Shown: one piece after another, positions 6,661 through 14,351 of the stretch | Layout of the letters: the number at the start of each line of letters is the position of its first letter | Position numbering within the stretch: the first letter of the stretch is position 1 | DNA from: JAXGTD01 sp040775095 | Lineage (GTDB): Bacteria; Pseudomonadota; Gammaproteobacteria; Chromatiales; Chromatiaceae | DNA length: 25,051 bases | Assembly: GCA_040775095.1 (NCBI GenBank) | Contig: JAXGTD010000052.1 | Coordinates: forward strand, 1-25,051 | Direction: 5' to 3' | The notes under the pieces: generated by a model | Seen by the model: the letters and a program-made list of their open reading frames with translations, nothing else | What the model was told of the DNA's origin: nothing | Databases searched by the model: none | Program-made: the position numbers and the translations under genes

Positions 6661-8367
6661 TCAGTCTGTTGCACGGATGCTGCCGGGCACCCATTGCGCA
6701 TCGAAGCGCTCCTGCAGCTCACGGGCCAGTGGGTCATCCTGCATGGCCTGCTCCGCCTGCCTCTGGCGCGCGGCATCGTTGCGCGCGCGCCGCGCCGCGG
6801 GTGTCTCCATCTCTGGCTTCGCCACCTGGATATCCAGCGTTACGGCGCGGCCCATGGCCACCGCGAGCGCGGCACCCAGACGTTGCTCGGCCCCGGCGAC
6901 CCGGAGATGTCCCACGGATGGGTCCAACGAGAGTCGCACGCGCTCGCCGTTCCAGTCCACGAACGCGCAATGATGCGCCAGCTGTCCCTCCAGACCACCG
7001 AGATCCATCCGCGCAACCAGGGCGTGCCAATCCTCGGTGCTCGCCAACGCCCCATCGGGCGCGGCGGCGACCCGCGCTGCCGGCGCGGGCGCCGGGCGGG
7101 AGAGCTCCCCCGCGTCGGCCGCCGGGGGCCGCTCGGCGTGCGCCGTTGCCGGAGCCGGGCGCGCCGCGGCCGGCCGCGGTGTCTCGGGTGGGCCGGCCGC
7201 CGCGTCGGGATGCGGCGAATCGCCACGGCGCCCGGCAGGCGACGCGCCGACCGAGGCTCGCGTGTCGGGATGGGGGCCCTCGGTGGCCGGACGGAACGCC
7301 AGCGCCCGCAGCAGCACCATTTCCAGGCCCGTGCGCGGCTCGGGGGCGAGCGGAAGATCCTGCTGTCCGATCAGCAGCACCTGATAGTAGAGCTGCACGT
7401 CCTCCGGCGCGATGCCCTGTGCCAGCTCGAGCACCCGGCCCCTGTCCGGGTCATCATCGTCGAGGGTCCCTGGCAGTTGTTGCGCAAGAGCAATGCGGTG
7501 CAACAGGGCAAGCAGGTCGCGCAGCACCCCGCCGAAGTCCGGCGTGAGCTCGGCGATACGGCCAACCTCCGCCAAGACCCGACCCGCATCGCCACGCCCG
7601 AGGGCGTCGAGCAGGTCCAGCACGAGATCACCGCCGCGCGTGCCCAGCATTGTGCGGACATCGGCGCCGCCAACCCGCCCTCCCCCGAAGGCGATTGCCT
7701 GGTCCAACAGGCTCAGACCGTCGCGCATGCTGCCGTCGGCGGCGTGGGCCAACAGCGCCAGGGCGACCTCGTCGAACTCGATCCCTTCGGCATTCAGAAC
7801 GGTCTGGAACTGGCCCTGGATCTGACCGGGCAACAGCCGTTTCAGGTTGAACTGCAGACAGCGAGACAGGACCGTGGCGGGCAGCTTCTGCGGATCCGTG
7901 GTCGCCAAGACAAACTTGACATGCGGCGGCGGCTCCTCGAGCGTCTTCAGCAAGGCATTGAAGCTGCTCGGTGAAAACATGTGCACCTCGTCGATCAGGT
8001 ACACCTTGTAGCGGCCGCGCACCGGTGCGAACGGGACGTTGTCGAGCAGCTCACGGGTCTGATCGACCTTGGTTCGGGAGGCGGCGTCGACCTCGAGCAG
8101 GTCGACAAAGCGCCCCTCGTCGACCTCGCGGCAGCTCGAACAGGTCCCGCAGGGTTCGGCACTCACGCCCTGCTCGCAGTTCAGCGCCTTGGCGAGGATC
8201 CGGGCCAGCGTCGTCTTGCCAACGCCGCGCGTGCCCGTGAACAGGTAGGCGTGATGAAGCTGGCCGCGCTCCAGTGCATTGCTCAGGGCGCGCACCACAT
8301 GCTCCTGCCCCACCAGGTCGGCAAAGAAGCGGGGCCGCCATTTGCGTGCCAGTACTTGGTAGCCCAT
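6661..8367 (-). CDS. dnaX: DnaX, DNA polymerase III tau (gamma/tau) subunit
   Basis: This 568-residue clamp-loader subunit starts MGYQVLARKWRPRFFADLVG at ATG 8367, exactly as in the family. An ATG at 8406, 13 codons upstream, is possible but adds non-conserved residues. Features in order: Walker A (GTRGVGKTT), a zinc-binding cysteine group (CEQGVSAEPCGTCSSC), Walker B with DEVH, the LSRCLQF sensor/arginine-finger region, a Pro/Ala-rich linker (roughly residues 355-430), and a C-terminal polymerase-interacting domain. No A-AAA-AAG-type slippery heptamer is seen: the + strand has no run of five T in the gene. Separate gamma production by the E. coli mechanism therefore looks unlikely. It lies immediately downstream of ffs. 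Confidence 0.97.
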   Translation of the reverse strand: MGYQVLARKWRPRFFADLVGQEHVVRALSNALERGQLHHAYLFTGTRGVGKTTLARILAKALNCEQGVSAEPCGTCSSCREVDEGRFVDLLEVDAASRTKVDQTRELLDNVPFAPVRGRYKVYLIDEVHMFSPSSFNALLKTLEEPPPHVKFVLATTDPQKLPATVLSRCLQFNLKRLLPGQIQGQFQTVLNAEGIEFDEVALALLAHAADGSMRDGLSLLDQAIAFGGGRVGGADVRTMLGTRGGDLVLDLLDALGRGDAGRVLAEVGRIAELTPDFGGVLRDLLALLHRIALAQQLPGTLDDDDPDRGRVLELAQGIAPEDVQLYYQVLLIGQQDLPLAPEPRTGLEMVLLRALAFRPATEGPHPDTRASVGASPAGRRGDSPHPDAAAGPPETPRPAAARPAPATAHAERPPAADAGELSRPAPAPAARVAAAPDGALASTEDWHALVARMDLGGLEGQLAHHCAFVDWNGERVRLSLDPSVGHLRVAGAEQRLGAALAVAMGRAVTLDIQVAKPEMETPAARRARNDAARQRQAEQAMQDDPLARELQERFDAQWVPGSIRATD

Positions 8368-8577
8368 CGGTGTCGAGCGCGGCTCGTCGTCGGAGGATAA
8401 CGGCATGGGCCGCAGTGTACCCCAGCAACGCGGAGGGTTCACGCGCGTGCACCCACGCCGCTGCAGCCGCCCTTTCGCCTCCCCGGCGGGGCGCCCGGTC
8501 GGGGTGGCGATCGTAGAGCAAACGGCCAGAACGGGAGGGCGCGGCGCCGACGGGCCCGCGTCGAGAATAAGGGCGGC

Positions 8578-8703
8578 GGGCCGCACCAGCCACACCCCGG
8601 CACACACTGCCACCGCTGCGGCTGCTCCCTTCCGGGCCTGACCGGGTTCACGGTTTCATGTTGCGAGGGGACCGGCACGGCCCACCATTGCAGGTGCGGC
8701 CCC
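8578..8703 (-). ncRNA. ffs: 4.5S / small signal recognition particle RNA
   Basis: The minus strand carries the conserved SRP domain IV: GTCAGGCCCGGAAGGGAGCA followed by GCC, with the GGAAG apical tetraloop and the asymmetric internal loop that binds Ffh. The ends pair (GGGGCCGCACC at 8703-8693 with GGTGCGGCCC at 8587-8578), giving a hairpin of about 126 nt. Ffh and this RNA target membrane and secreted proteins to the Sec translocon through FtsY. It sits upstream of dnaX on the same strand, a common gammaproteobacterial arrangement. Exact ends are inferred from pairing. Confidence 0.95.
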
Positions 8704-8730
8704 GGACAGGAGCCGGCAACCGAGCCTCGC

Positions 8731-8759
8731 AGCGTAGCAGACGGCCGAATACGCGACAA
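8731..8759 (-). promoter_or_regulatory. Candidate sigma-70 promoter for ffs (and dnaX)
   Basis: On the minus strand, TTGTCG (8759-8754) is 17 bases from TACGCT (8736-8731). The predicted initiation point lies about 20 bases upstream of the paired 5' end of the 4.5S RNA. This would leave a short leader like the one RNase P removes from E. coli 4.5S precursor. Evidence is motif and spacing only. Confidence 0.45.
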
Positions 8760-8947
8760 GCGTCACCGGCGACAATCCGCGGCTTCGAGCCGTCCTGCCG
8801 CGAATTGGGGTCTGGTCACTTCGATCCAGCGCACAACCGGCGATTTTCGGTGTCGTGCAATCCGGCCCGGTTGACCTCATCTGCACCGGGGGAGACACTC
8901 GAACGGCCCGAGTATCCGGTCGGAGACAGTGCTGAGGAATACAATCC

Positions 8948-10399
8948 ATGCCCTTCAGGTTCCACGCCGCGCCGATGCTTTGCGCCATCGCGCTGGCCAT
9001 CACCACGAACGCCCCGGCGGGCGAATCACCCGGCGCAGAACAGACACCAGCGGCGCCGGCCGCCGCCCCGGACGCCACGGCACCCGCCCCCACGAACGGG
9101 CCAACTGAGCCGGCCGAGCTGACCGACCAGGCTGCCGAGCTGCTGCGCCAGACGGCGACGCAGGCACGCGAGCTGTGGAAGTCATCCCAGGAGGATATTG
9201 GCGAGCTGTGGGACGCATCCCAGAGTGACGCGGGGCAGCTCTGGCAAGAGTCCCGGGAGACCGCGGCGGACTGGTGGCAACGCTCGCGCGACGTCACGCT
9301 GCGGGCATGGGAGGATGCACGCGACTCCCTGACACCGCAGCGGGCCGACGAGCTCGGTCGCGTCTGGACCGAGGTCGTGCCCAAGCTGGAAGAGACCCTG
9401 GAGCTGGAGGACGCGCAGGAGGCACTGCCGGAAAGGGCCTGGTTCGCACGCGATCGCCGCGACGGCGAATACGACATCAACGCCCTGCTCGACGAGGCCG
9501 TGGCCATTCTGTCGACCTCCCATGTGCAGCACTACCGCGAGCGCATCTACCGACTGCAACAGGATATCGAGCGGGCGCGCGCCGACATCGACGACTACCG
9601 CAAGCTGCGCGTGGCCGCGCCCAGCGAATCCCTCGTCCGGCGCACCGCCACCGATTATGACGCCCTGATCGAGACACGCCTGACGGAAATCCGCGATGAC
9701 CAGATCGAGCTGGGCACCATCAAGCACGAGTTTGCCGGCGAGCTGCGCGAGATGGGCCTTGAGCTCTCCGACGAGCAGGTGGAGATCCTGCTTTCCACCG
9801 TGGTCGGCGACAACATCGTCGATCTCGGAATTGTCTTCGACAACGTCAAGGCCATCACCGTCCAGCTCGAACAGCTAGTGCGCGACAGCGGTGAAGACCT
9901 GCAGAGCGCACGCCGCTACTACGGGATGTACGTGGTCCTGCTGCAGGCCCTAAACCGCATGCACCTCGACGTGGAGGACGCCATCGAACAACGGTATATC
10001 CCCCAGATCGACGACATCGCCGCCCGCGCCCAAGCGCTGTCGGTGGAGACGCGCCAGTTGCAGCAGGCCAACCACGAGAAGGCCGAGATCCTGGCCGCGA
10101 ACCTCGAGGCGCAACAGCTCACGATCGAGGCATCCAAGGTCTATCGCGATTACCTCACACGTCAGGCGGCACAGGTGAGGAGCGCCCGCGAGGCGCTGGA
10201 GGAAGACATTGCCACCGCATGGAATACCTACGAGACGGTGCGCGTCTCCGGCGAGTTGGTCGATCTGGTCAAATCCAGCCAGCGCCTGCTCGATGGGTTG
10301 CTGAATCGTCAGGTCCCCGCGTTGCAGCCGTTTCAGAACCTCGAGATGAAGCGGGAATTCGAGAAGCTGACCAAACAGTTACGCCGGGGTGACGGCTGA
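8948..10399 (+). CDS. Unrecognised exported helical protein with N-terminal 11-residue tryptophan repeats
   Basis: I do not recognise this 483-residue protein. It starts at ATG 8948 with GAGGA nine bases upstream. A signal peptide is likely (MPFRFHAAPMLCAIALAITT, cleavage near APAG at about residues 22-25), followed by a Pro/Ala/Thr-rich segment to about residue 55. Residues 73-127 form five consecutive 11-residue units with Trp at 77, 88, 99, 110 and 121 (ARELWKSSQED, IGELWDASQSD, AGQLWQESRET, AADWWQRSRDV, TLRAWEDARDS). The remainder is acidic and helical with probable coiled coils (HVQHYRERIYRLQQDIERA; YRDYLTRQAAQVRSAREALE) and no evident transmembrane segment. It probably acts in the periplasm, possibly at a membrane surface. 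It is transcribed away from ffs-dnaX and convergent with folK. Confidence 0.85.
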   Translation: MPFRFHAAPMLCAIALAITTNAPAGESPGAEQTPAAPAAAPDATAPAPTNGPTEPAELTDQAAELLRQTATQARELWKSSQEDIGELWDASQSDAGQLWQESRETAADWWQRSRDVTLRAWEDARDSLTPQRADELGRVWTEVVPKLEETLELEDAQEALPERAWFARDRRDGEYDINALLDEAVAILSTSHVQHYRERIYRLQQDIERARADIDDYRKLRVAAPSESLVRRTATDYDALIETRLTEIRDDQIELGTIKHEFAGELREMGLELSDEQVEILLSTVVGDNIVDLGIVFDNVKAITVQLEQLVRDSGEDLQSARRYYGMYVVLLQALNRMHLDVEDAIEQRYIPQIDDIAARAQALSVETRQLQQANHEKAEILAANLEAQQLTIEASKVYRDYLTRQAAQVRSAREALEEDIATAWNTYETVRVSGELVDLVKSSQRLLDGLLNRQVPALQPFQNLEMKREFEKLTKQLRRGDG

Positions 10400-10512
10400 G
10401 CACCGAGGCCGCGACGCGCGGTTGGCGGCCGCCCCAATCCGAGCAAATGCACTGCCCGGAGGGCGAGCCGCCGGGACCTGCATATGTGGTGAGTGCGGCG
10501 CTTCCCGAGGGC

Positions 10513-11007
10513 TCAGCCCGGCAACGCGCCAAAATCGAACGGGACGCGGCGCAGCGCTGGCCCGTGAGCCTCCATGTCCGCCCACAGCTCCCGATAGGTT
10601 CGGCCATTGAGCGGATGGCGCTCCTCTGGCGCCACGTCGGCCAGGGGCCGCAGCACGAACGCGTAGCGCAGAATGTCCTCGCGCGGCAACGCGCACCCGG
10701 CGACGCGCTCGCCGTAGGTGAGCAGGTCCAGATCGAGTGTGCGGGGTGCGAACTTGTCCGGCCCACGAACGCGGCCGGCGGCATCTTCCAGCGCATCCAG
10801 GGTCGCGTTGATCTGGGCCACGCCCGCGTCGGTGTCGAATCCGGCCACGAGATTCAGGAATGGCTCACCCTCGAAACCGATCGCCACGCTTTCGTAGACC
10901 GGCGACAGCCACAACGCCCCGAATTCCCTGCGCAGACCACGCACCCCGGCGCGGATCGATGGCTCACGGGCGACATTGCTGCCGATGCTCACCCAGCAAC
11001 GCGTCAC
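10513..11007 (-). CDS. folK: FolK, 6-hydroxymethyl-7,8-dihydropterin pyrophosphokinase
   Basis: This 164-residue enzyme transfers pyrophosphate from ATP to 6-hydroxymethyl-dihydropterin in folate synthesis. HPPK family marks are SIGSNVAREPSIRAGVRGL at the N-terminus, PVYES, FLNLV, and the signature RTLDLDLLTYG with the metal-binding DLD aspartates. The start is GTG 11007, which overlaps the folB stop as GTGA, so the genes are translationally coupled; the frame remains open far upstream without similarity. The 113 bp between its end and the convergent gene at 8948-10399 show no gene. Confidence 0.95.
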   Translation of the reverse strand: MTRCWVSIGSNVAREPSIRAGVRGLRREFGALWLSPVYESVAIGFEGEPFLNLVAGFDTDAGVAQINATLDALEDAAGRVRGPDKFAPRTLDLDLLTYGERVAGCALPREDILRYAFVLRPLADVAPEERHPLNGRTYRELWADMEAHGPALRRVPFDFGALPG

Positions 11008-11363
11008 CGCGGTGCCTCGCCGCGCTCGATCACCACGCCAACCCCGTCGGCATCCGTGATGGCGCCGGCCTTGTTCAAGGCCAGGCGTACCCAGGGCACC
11101 CCGAACTCCTCGCGCACGATGCGGGCACAGTGCTCGGCCAGCGTCTCGACCAGCTCGAATTTCGCTTCCGACACGAATTGCTTGAGCCGCCTGGAAACGG
11201 CCTTGTAGTCCAGGGCATCCTCGATGCGATCGGTCGCGGCGCCCCTGGCGACGTCGCTGGCCATCTCGATGTCGAGCACGACCGTTTGTCTGATCGCTTT
11301 CTCCCAATCGTAGATACCAATGACGGTCTCGATGCGCAGACCACGCAGAAAAACGATGTCCAT
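11004..11363 (-). CDS. folB: FolB, dihydroneopterin aldolase
   Basis: This 119-residue protein (family about 120) begins MDIVFLRGLRIETVIGIYDW. The conserved Glu and Tyr of ETVIGIYDWE and a likely catalytic Lys in RLALNKAGAI match FolB. It converts 7,8-dihydroneopterin to 6-hydroxymethyl-7,8-dihydropterin and glycolaldehyde, the substrate step for FolK encoded next. ATG 11363 has GGGAGG nine bases upstream. The stop overlaps folK by four bases. It is divergent from plsY, a common folB/plsY/tsaD neighbourhood in gammaproteobacteria. Confidence 0.96.
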   Translation of the reverse strand: MDIVFLRGLRIETVIGIYDWEKAIRQTVVLDIEMASDVARGAATDRIEDALDYKAVSRRLKQFVSEAKFELVETLAEHCARIVREEFGVPWVRLALNKAGAITDADGVGVVIERGEAPR

Positions 11364-11508
11364 GGGGCGTTGACCTCCCGGATGAGGATTCGCCGCGAGG
11401 TTCGCGACGGGCAGCGATGCATGCCCTTCGGCATTGTGAAGGCGAGACCCGCCTTTGCAAGTGCGATCGCCCTTGACCAACGCCTGCCGCGGCTGTCCAA
11501 TGCCCACC

Positions 11509-12156
11509 ATGACCGCCAGCCTCCCCATCGACGTTGCCCTGATCGCGGGCGCCTACCTGCTCGGATCGATCTCCAGCGCCATTATCGTGTGCCGCCTGAT
11601 GGGCCTCCCGGACCCGCGCGGGGAGGGTTCCAACAACCCGGGCGCCACCAATGTGCTGCGCATTGGTGGCGCAAAGGGCAAGAAGGCGGCGGCGATCACG
11701 CTGTTGGGCGACAGTCTCAAGGGGCTGCTGCCGATGCTCGTTGCCCACCTGCTCGGGGCCGGACCGGCGGTACTGGCGGGGGTCGGGCTCGCCGCCTTTA
11801 TCGGCCATCTCTACCCCCTGTTCTTCGGCTTTCGTGGTGGCAAGGGGGTCGCCACCGCACTCGGCGTCCAACTCGGGCTCTATTGGCCGATCGGGCTGAG
11901 CGTGGCCGCGATCTGGTTGTTCGTCGCCAAGGTGCTGAAGATCTCGTCACTCTCGGCACTGGTGTCCATGGCGCTGGCGCCGGCGATCGTTTGGCTGTTC
12001 ACCCACGAGCCAAAGCTGATCGGGATGCAGTTGGTCATCACCGGGCTGCTGTTCTGGCGGCACAAGCGCAATATCCGCGACCTGCTCGCCGGGACCGAAG
12101 ACAAGATCGAGGCCCCGAGCCGGACATCCGGGAAAACCGACTCCGACGGCGATTAG
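11509..12156 (+). CDS. plsY: PlsY, acyl-phosphate:glycerol-3-phosphate acyltransferase
   Basis: This 215-residue inner-membrane protein transfers an acyl group from acyl-phosphate to glycerol-3-phosphate, the first step of phospholipid synthesis. Family motifs are LLGSISSAIIVCRL near the N-terminus, SNNPGATNVLRIGG, GDSLKG, GHLYPLFFGFRGGKGVATALG and the C-terminal WRHKRNIRDLLAGTEDKI. Several hydrophobic helices separate them. ATG 11509 places the first helix as in homologues; ATG 11500 three codons earlier is equally possible because neither has a strong Shine-Dalgarno. Confidence 0.97.
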   Translation: MTASLPIDVALIAGAYLLGSISSAIIVCRLMGLPDPRGEGSNNPGATNVLRIGGAKGKKAAAITLLGDSLKGLLPMLVAHLLGAGPAVLAGVGLAAFIGHLYPLFFGFRGGKGVATALGVQLGLYWPIGLSVAAIWLFVAKVLKISSLSALVSMALAPAIVWLFTHEPKLIGMQLVITGLLFWRHKRNIRDLLAGTEDKIEAPSRTSGKTDSDGD

Positions 12157-12201
12157 TCCAGGATCCCGTTGCGCCTCATTTCCGCTGCCGCCCTCCGTCT
12201 G

Positions 12202-12266
12202 GTCGCCCGCAAGCGGGCTCCTACGCCCACGTGTCGGTAGCCCGTAGGAGCCCGCTCGCGGGCGAC
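12202..12266. repeat. REP-like inverted pair between convergent plsY and tsaD
   Basis: Two 24-base arms at 12202-12225 and 12243-12266 are reverse complements with one mismatch, separated by 17 bases. Each arm is itself an imperfect palindrome around GCCCGC/GCGGGC next to the CTCCTACG/CGTAGGAG end typical of gammaproteobacterial REP elements (GTAGGAGCCCGC core). The location, 45 bases after plsY and 51 bases before the tsaD stop, is the usual REP niche. It could form a strong RNA hairpin and terminate or stabilise transcripts from both sides. Confidence 0.8.
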
Positions 12267-12317
12267 AAGCGGGACCGGCACACCGCCCCGAGACGGCCGT
12301 GAATAGGCACGGATACC

Positions 12318-13373
12318 TCAGGCTCCAACCCCGGTCTCGGTCGGAACAGAAACGGCCCCCAGCGTCTCCATCGCCCATCGCGGCCTTGGCAGAAAGGCGA
12401 GCGGCTCGGCCTCGCCCGCGCGCAGGCGCTGCCAGCCAGCGAACGCGATCATCGCTCCATTATCGGTGCAAAACGCCGGGCGCGGGTAGAACACATCCCC
12501 GCCCTCCTCCCGCATCATCTGATCCATGCGCTCGCGTAAGCGGCGGTTCGCGCTGACGCCGCCGGCGAGCACCAGGCGCGGGTAACCGCTCGACCTGACC
12601 GCGCGGCGGCACTTGATCAGCAGCGTATCGACGACCGCCTCCTCGAACGCGCGCGCGATGTCTGCCCTCGTCTGCCCCGGATCGTCCCGCCGCGCCATCT
12701 CCTCACGCAGTGCGTTCAGGGTGTAGGTCTTCAATCCGCTGAAGCTGAAATCCAGGCCGGGCCGATCGGTCATCGGGCGTGGGAAACGATAGCGCGAGGG
12801 GTCGCCCCGCTCGGCGAGCCGCGCCAACGCGGGCCCGCCGGGGTACGGCAGGTCGAGGATCTTGGCGGTCTTGTCGAACGCCTCGCCGGCGGCGTCGTCG
12901 ACCGACTCGCCAAGCAGCCGGTAACGACCAACACCACTGACCTCGACCAACTGCGTGTGCCCGCCGGAGACCAGCAGCGCGACAAACGGAAACGCCGGCG
13001 CCGGATCTTCCAGCAGTGGCGCCAGGAGATGGCCCTCCATATGGTGAACACCGATCGCCGGCACGCCCCAGGCCCATGCCAGGCCGCGGCCAAACGCGGC
13101 GCCCACGAGCAGGGCCCCGACCAGACCGGGCCCGGCGGTATAGGCCACCCCGTCGATCCGCTCCGGGGTCAGCCCCGCCTCTTCGAGCACCTGCTCGATC
13201 AGGGGCAGGAGTTTTCGCACGTGGTCGCGCGACGCCAGCTCTGGCACAACGCCGCCATACTCGGCGTGGATCTCCACCTGACTATAGACCGCATGCGCCA
13301 GCAGACCGAGCGCTCCGTCGTAGACGGCCACCCCGGTCTCGTCGCAGGAGGTCTCGATTCCAAGCACGCGCAT
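12318..13373 (-). CDS. tsaD: TsaD, tRNA N6-threonylcarbamoyladenosine synthase catalytic subunit
   Basis: This 351-residue Kae1/TsaD/Qri7 ASKHA-fold protein starts MRVLGIETSCDETGVAVYD and carries the iron/metal-binding motif GVHHMEGHLLAP (His111 and His115). Other marks are TAGPGLVGALLVG and GGVSANRRLRERM. With TsaB, TsaC and TsaE it makes t6A37 in ANN-decoding tRNAs, which would include the CAU tRNA at 18135-18210. ATG 13373 fits the family N-terminus; eight extra codons upstream do not. It is divergent from rpsU, as in E. coli. Confidence 0.97.
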   Translation of the reverse strand: MRVLGIETSCDETGVAVYDGALGLLAHAVYSQVEIHAEYGGVVPELASRDHVRKLLPLIEQVLEEAGLTPERIDGVAYTAGPGLVGALLVGAAFGRGLAWAWGVPAIGVHHMEGHLLAPLLEDPAPAFPFVALLVSGGHTQLVEVSGVGRYRLLGESVDDAAGEAFDKTAKILDLPYPGGPALARLAERGDPSRYRFPRPMTDRPGLDFSFSGLKTYTLNALREEMARRDDPGQTRADIARAFEEAVVDTLLIKCRRAVRSSGYPRLVLAGGVSANRRLRERMDQMMREEGGDVFYPRPAFCTDNGAMIAFAGWQRLRAGEAEPLAFLPRPRWAMETLGAVSVPTETGVGA

Positions 13374-13516
13374 GGGCAGTATCCAACGGGCAAACACAAC
13401 AGCCTGGATGGTAGCCTGCCTGACACCAACGCCGATAGTGCCGGCGTCCGCGTGCCAGGTCAGGCATTTCTAGCGTTGCAATCGGCGCGAGCAGTGCAAT
13501 AAAATGCGAGATTGCG

Positions 13517-13545
13517 TTGACCGAATCCATACAACCGCTGATAAC
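13517..13545 (+). promoter_or_regulatory. Candidate sigma-70 promoter for the rpsU-yqeY-dnaG-rpoD cluster
   Basis: TTGACC at 13517-13522 (five of six) and GATAAC at 13540-13545 (four of six) are 17 bases apart in the tsaD-rpsU gap, 35 bases before the rpsU start codon. This is the strongest promoter-like sequence in the 207-bp divergent region. Confidence 0.55.
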
Positions 13546-13580
13546 ATCGCTTCACCGCGGAAAATCCAGAAGGACTGCCC

Positions 13581-13796
13581 ATGCCTAGCGTTCGCGTTAA
13601 AGAGAACGAACCCTTTGAAGTTGCCCTGCGCCGTTTCAAGCGCTCCTGCGAAAAGGCCGGCGTGCTGGCCGAAGTCCGACGCCGCGAGTTCTACGAGAAG
13701 CCGACCGCCGAGCGTAAGCGCAAGAAGGCCGCTGCCGTGAAGCGGCATCACAAGAAGCTCTCTCGTGAGTCGCGCCGCTGGGAACGTCCTTTCTAA
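13581..13796 (+). CDS. rpsU: Ribosomal protein S21
   Basis: This 71-residue basic protein (PSVRVKENEPFEVALRRFKR, then SCEKAGVLAEVRRREFYEKP) matches S21 of the 30S subunit over its whole length, including the Arg/Lys-rich tail. S21 sits near the anti-Shine-Dalgarno of 16S rRNA and helps initiation. ATG 13581 has AAGGA upstream. It is the first gene of the macromolecular-synthesis cluster that continues through dnaG to rpoD. Confidence 0.98.
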   Translation: MPSVRVKENEPFEVALRRFKRSCEKAGVLAEVRRREFYEKPTAERKRKKAAAVKRHHKKLSRESRRWERPF

Positions 13797-13874
13797 GCCA
13801 GCACCTCGGCCAGACGGCCCGACACACCCGCACCCCATCCGGCCGAAGCACCACCCCAGCGGGAGGCGACAATC

Positions 13875-14318
13875 ATGCTCAAACAGCGTCTCCTTGACGA
13901 CATGAAGACCGCCATGAAGGCGGGTGAAAAGGCGCGACTTGGCGTCATCCGGCTGATCAATGCGGCGATCAAACAGCGGGAGGTCGACGAGCGTACCACG
14001 CTTGACGACACGCAAGTTCTCGCCGTGCTCGACAAGATGCTCAAGCAGCGACGCGACTCCGTCGAGCAGTATGAGCGGGCGGGACGCGAAGACCTTGCCG
14101 CCCAGGAACGCTTCGAGATCGAGGTCTGCCAATCCTATATGCCCCGTCCGCTGAGCGACGCCGAGGTGGCCGCGCTCGTCGACGAGGCGATCCGCACCAC
14201 CGGCGCGAGCAGTATGCGCGGCATGGGTCAGGTGATGGCCCTGCTCAAGCCACAGATCCAGGGTCGGGCCGACACCAGCGCGGTGAGCGCGCTGGTCAAG
14301 GAGCGGTTAGGCGGCTGA
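13875..14318 (+). CDS. yqeY: GatB/YqeY domain protein
   Basis: This 147-residue member of the YqeY family is related to the C-terminal tail domain of GatB. It starts MLKQRLLDDMKTAMKAGEKA and includes RLGVIRLINAAIKQREVDER and RGMGQVMALLKPQIQGRAD. The function of stand-alone YqeY is not settled; the fold suggests tRNA interaction. It lies between rpsU and dnaG, an insertion in the macromolecular-synthesis operon relative to E. coli but seen in many other proteobacteria. The spacing (78 bp to rpsU, 33 bp to dnaG) suggests co-transcription. Confidence 0.94.
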   Translation: MLKQRLLDDMKTAMKAGEKARLGVIRLINAAIKQREVDERTTLDDTQVLAVLDKMLKQRRDSVEQYERAGREDLAAQERFEIEVCQSYMPRPLSDAEVAALVDEAIRTTGASSMRGMGQVMALLKPQIQGRADTSAVSALVKERLGG

Positions 14319-14351
14319 CGCGCCGGCAGATCGCCCCATTCATCCTCTGGC

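Noticed and set aside
6694..7974. Open frame of 426 codons antisense to dnaX
   Set aside because: It is a shadow of the GC-rich dnaX gene: the third-position bias belongs to dnaX, and it shows no recognisable domain.
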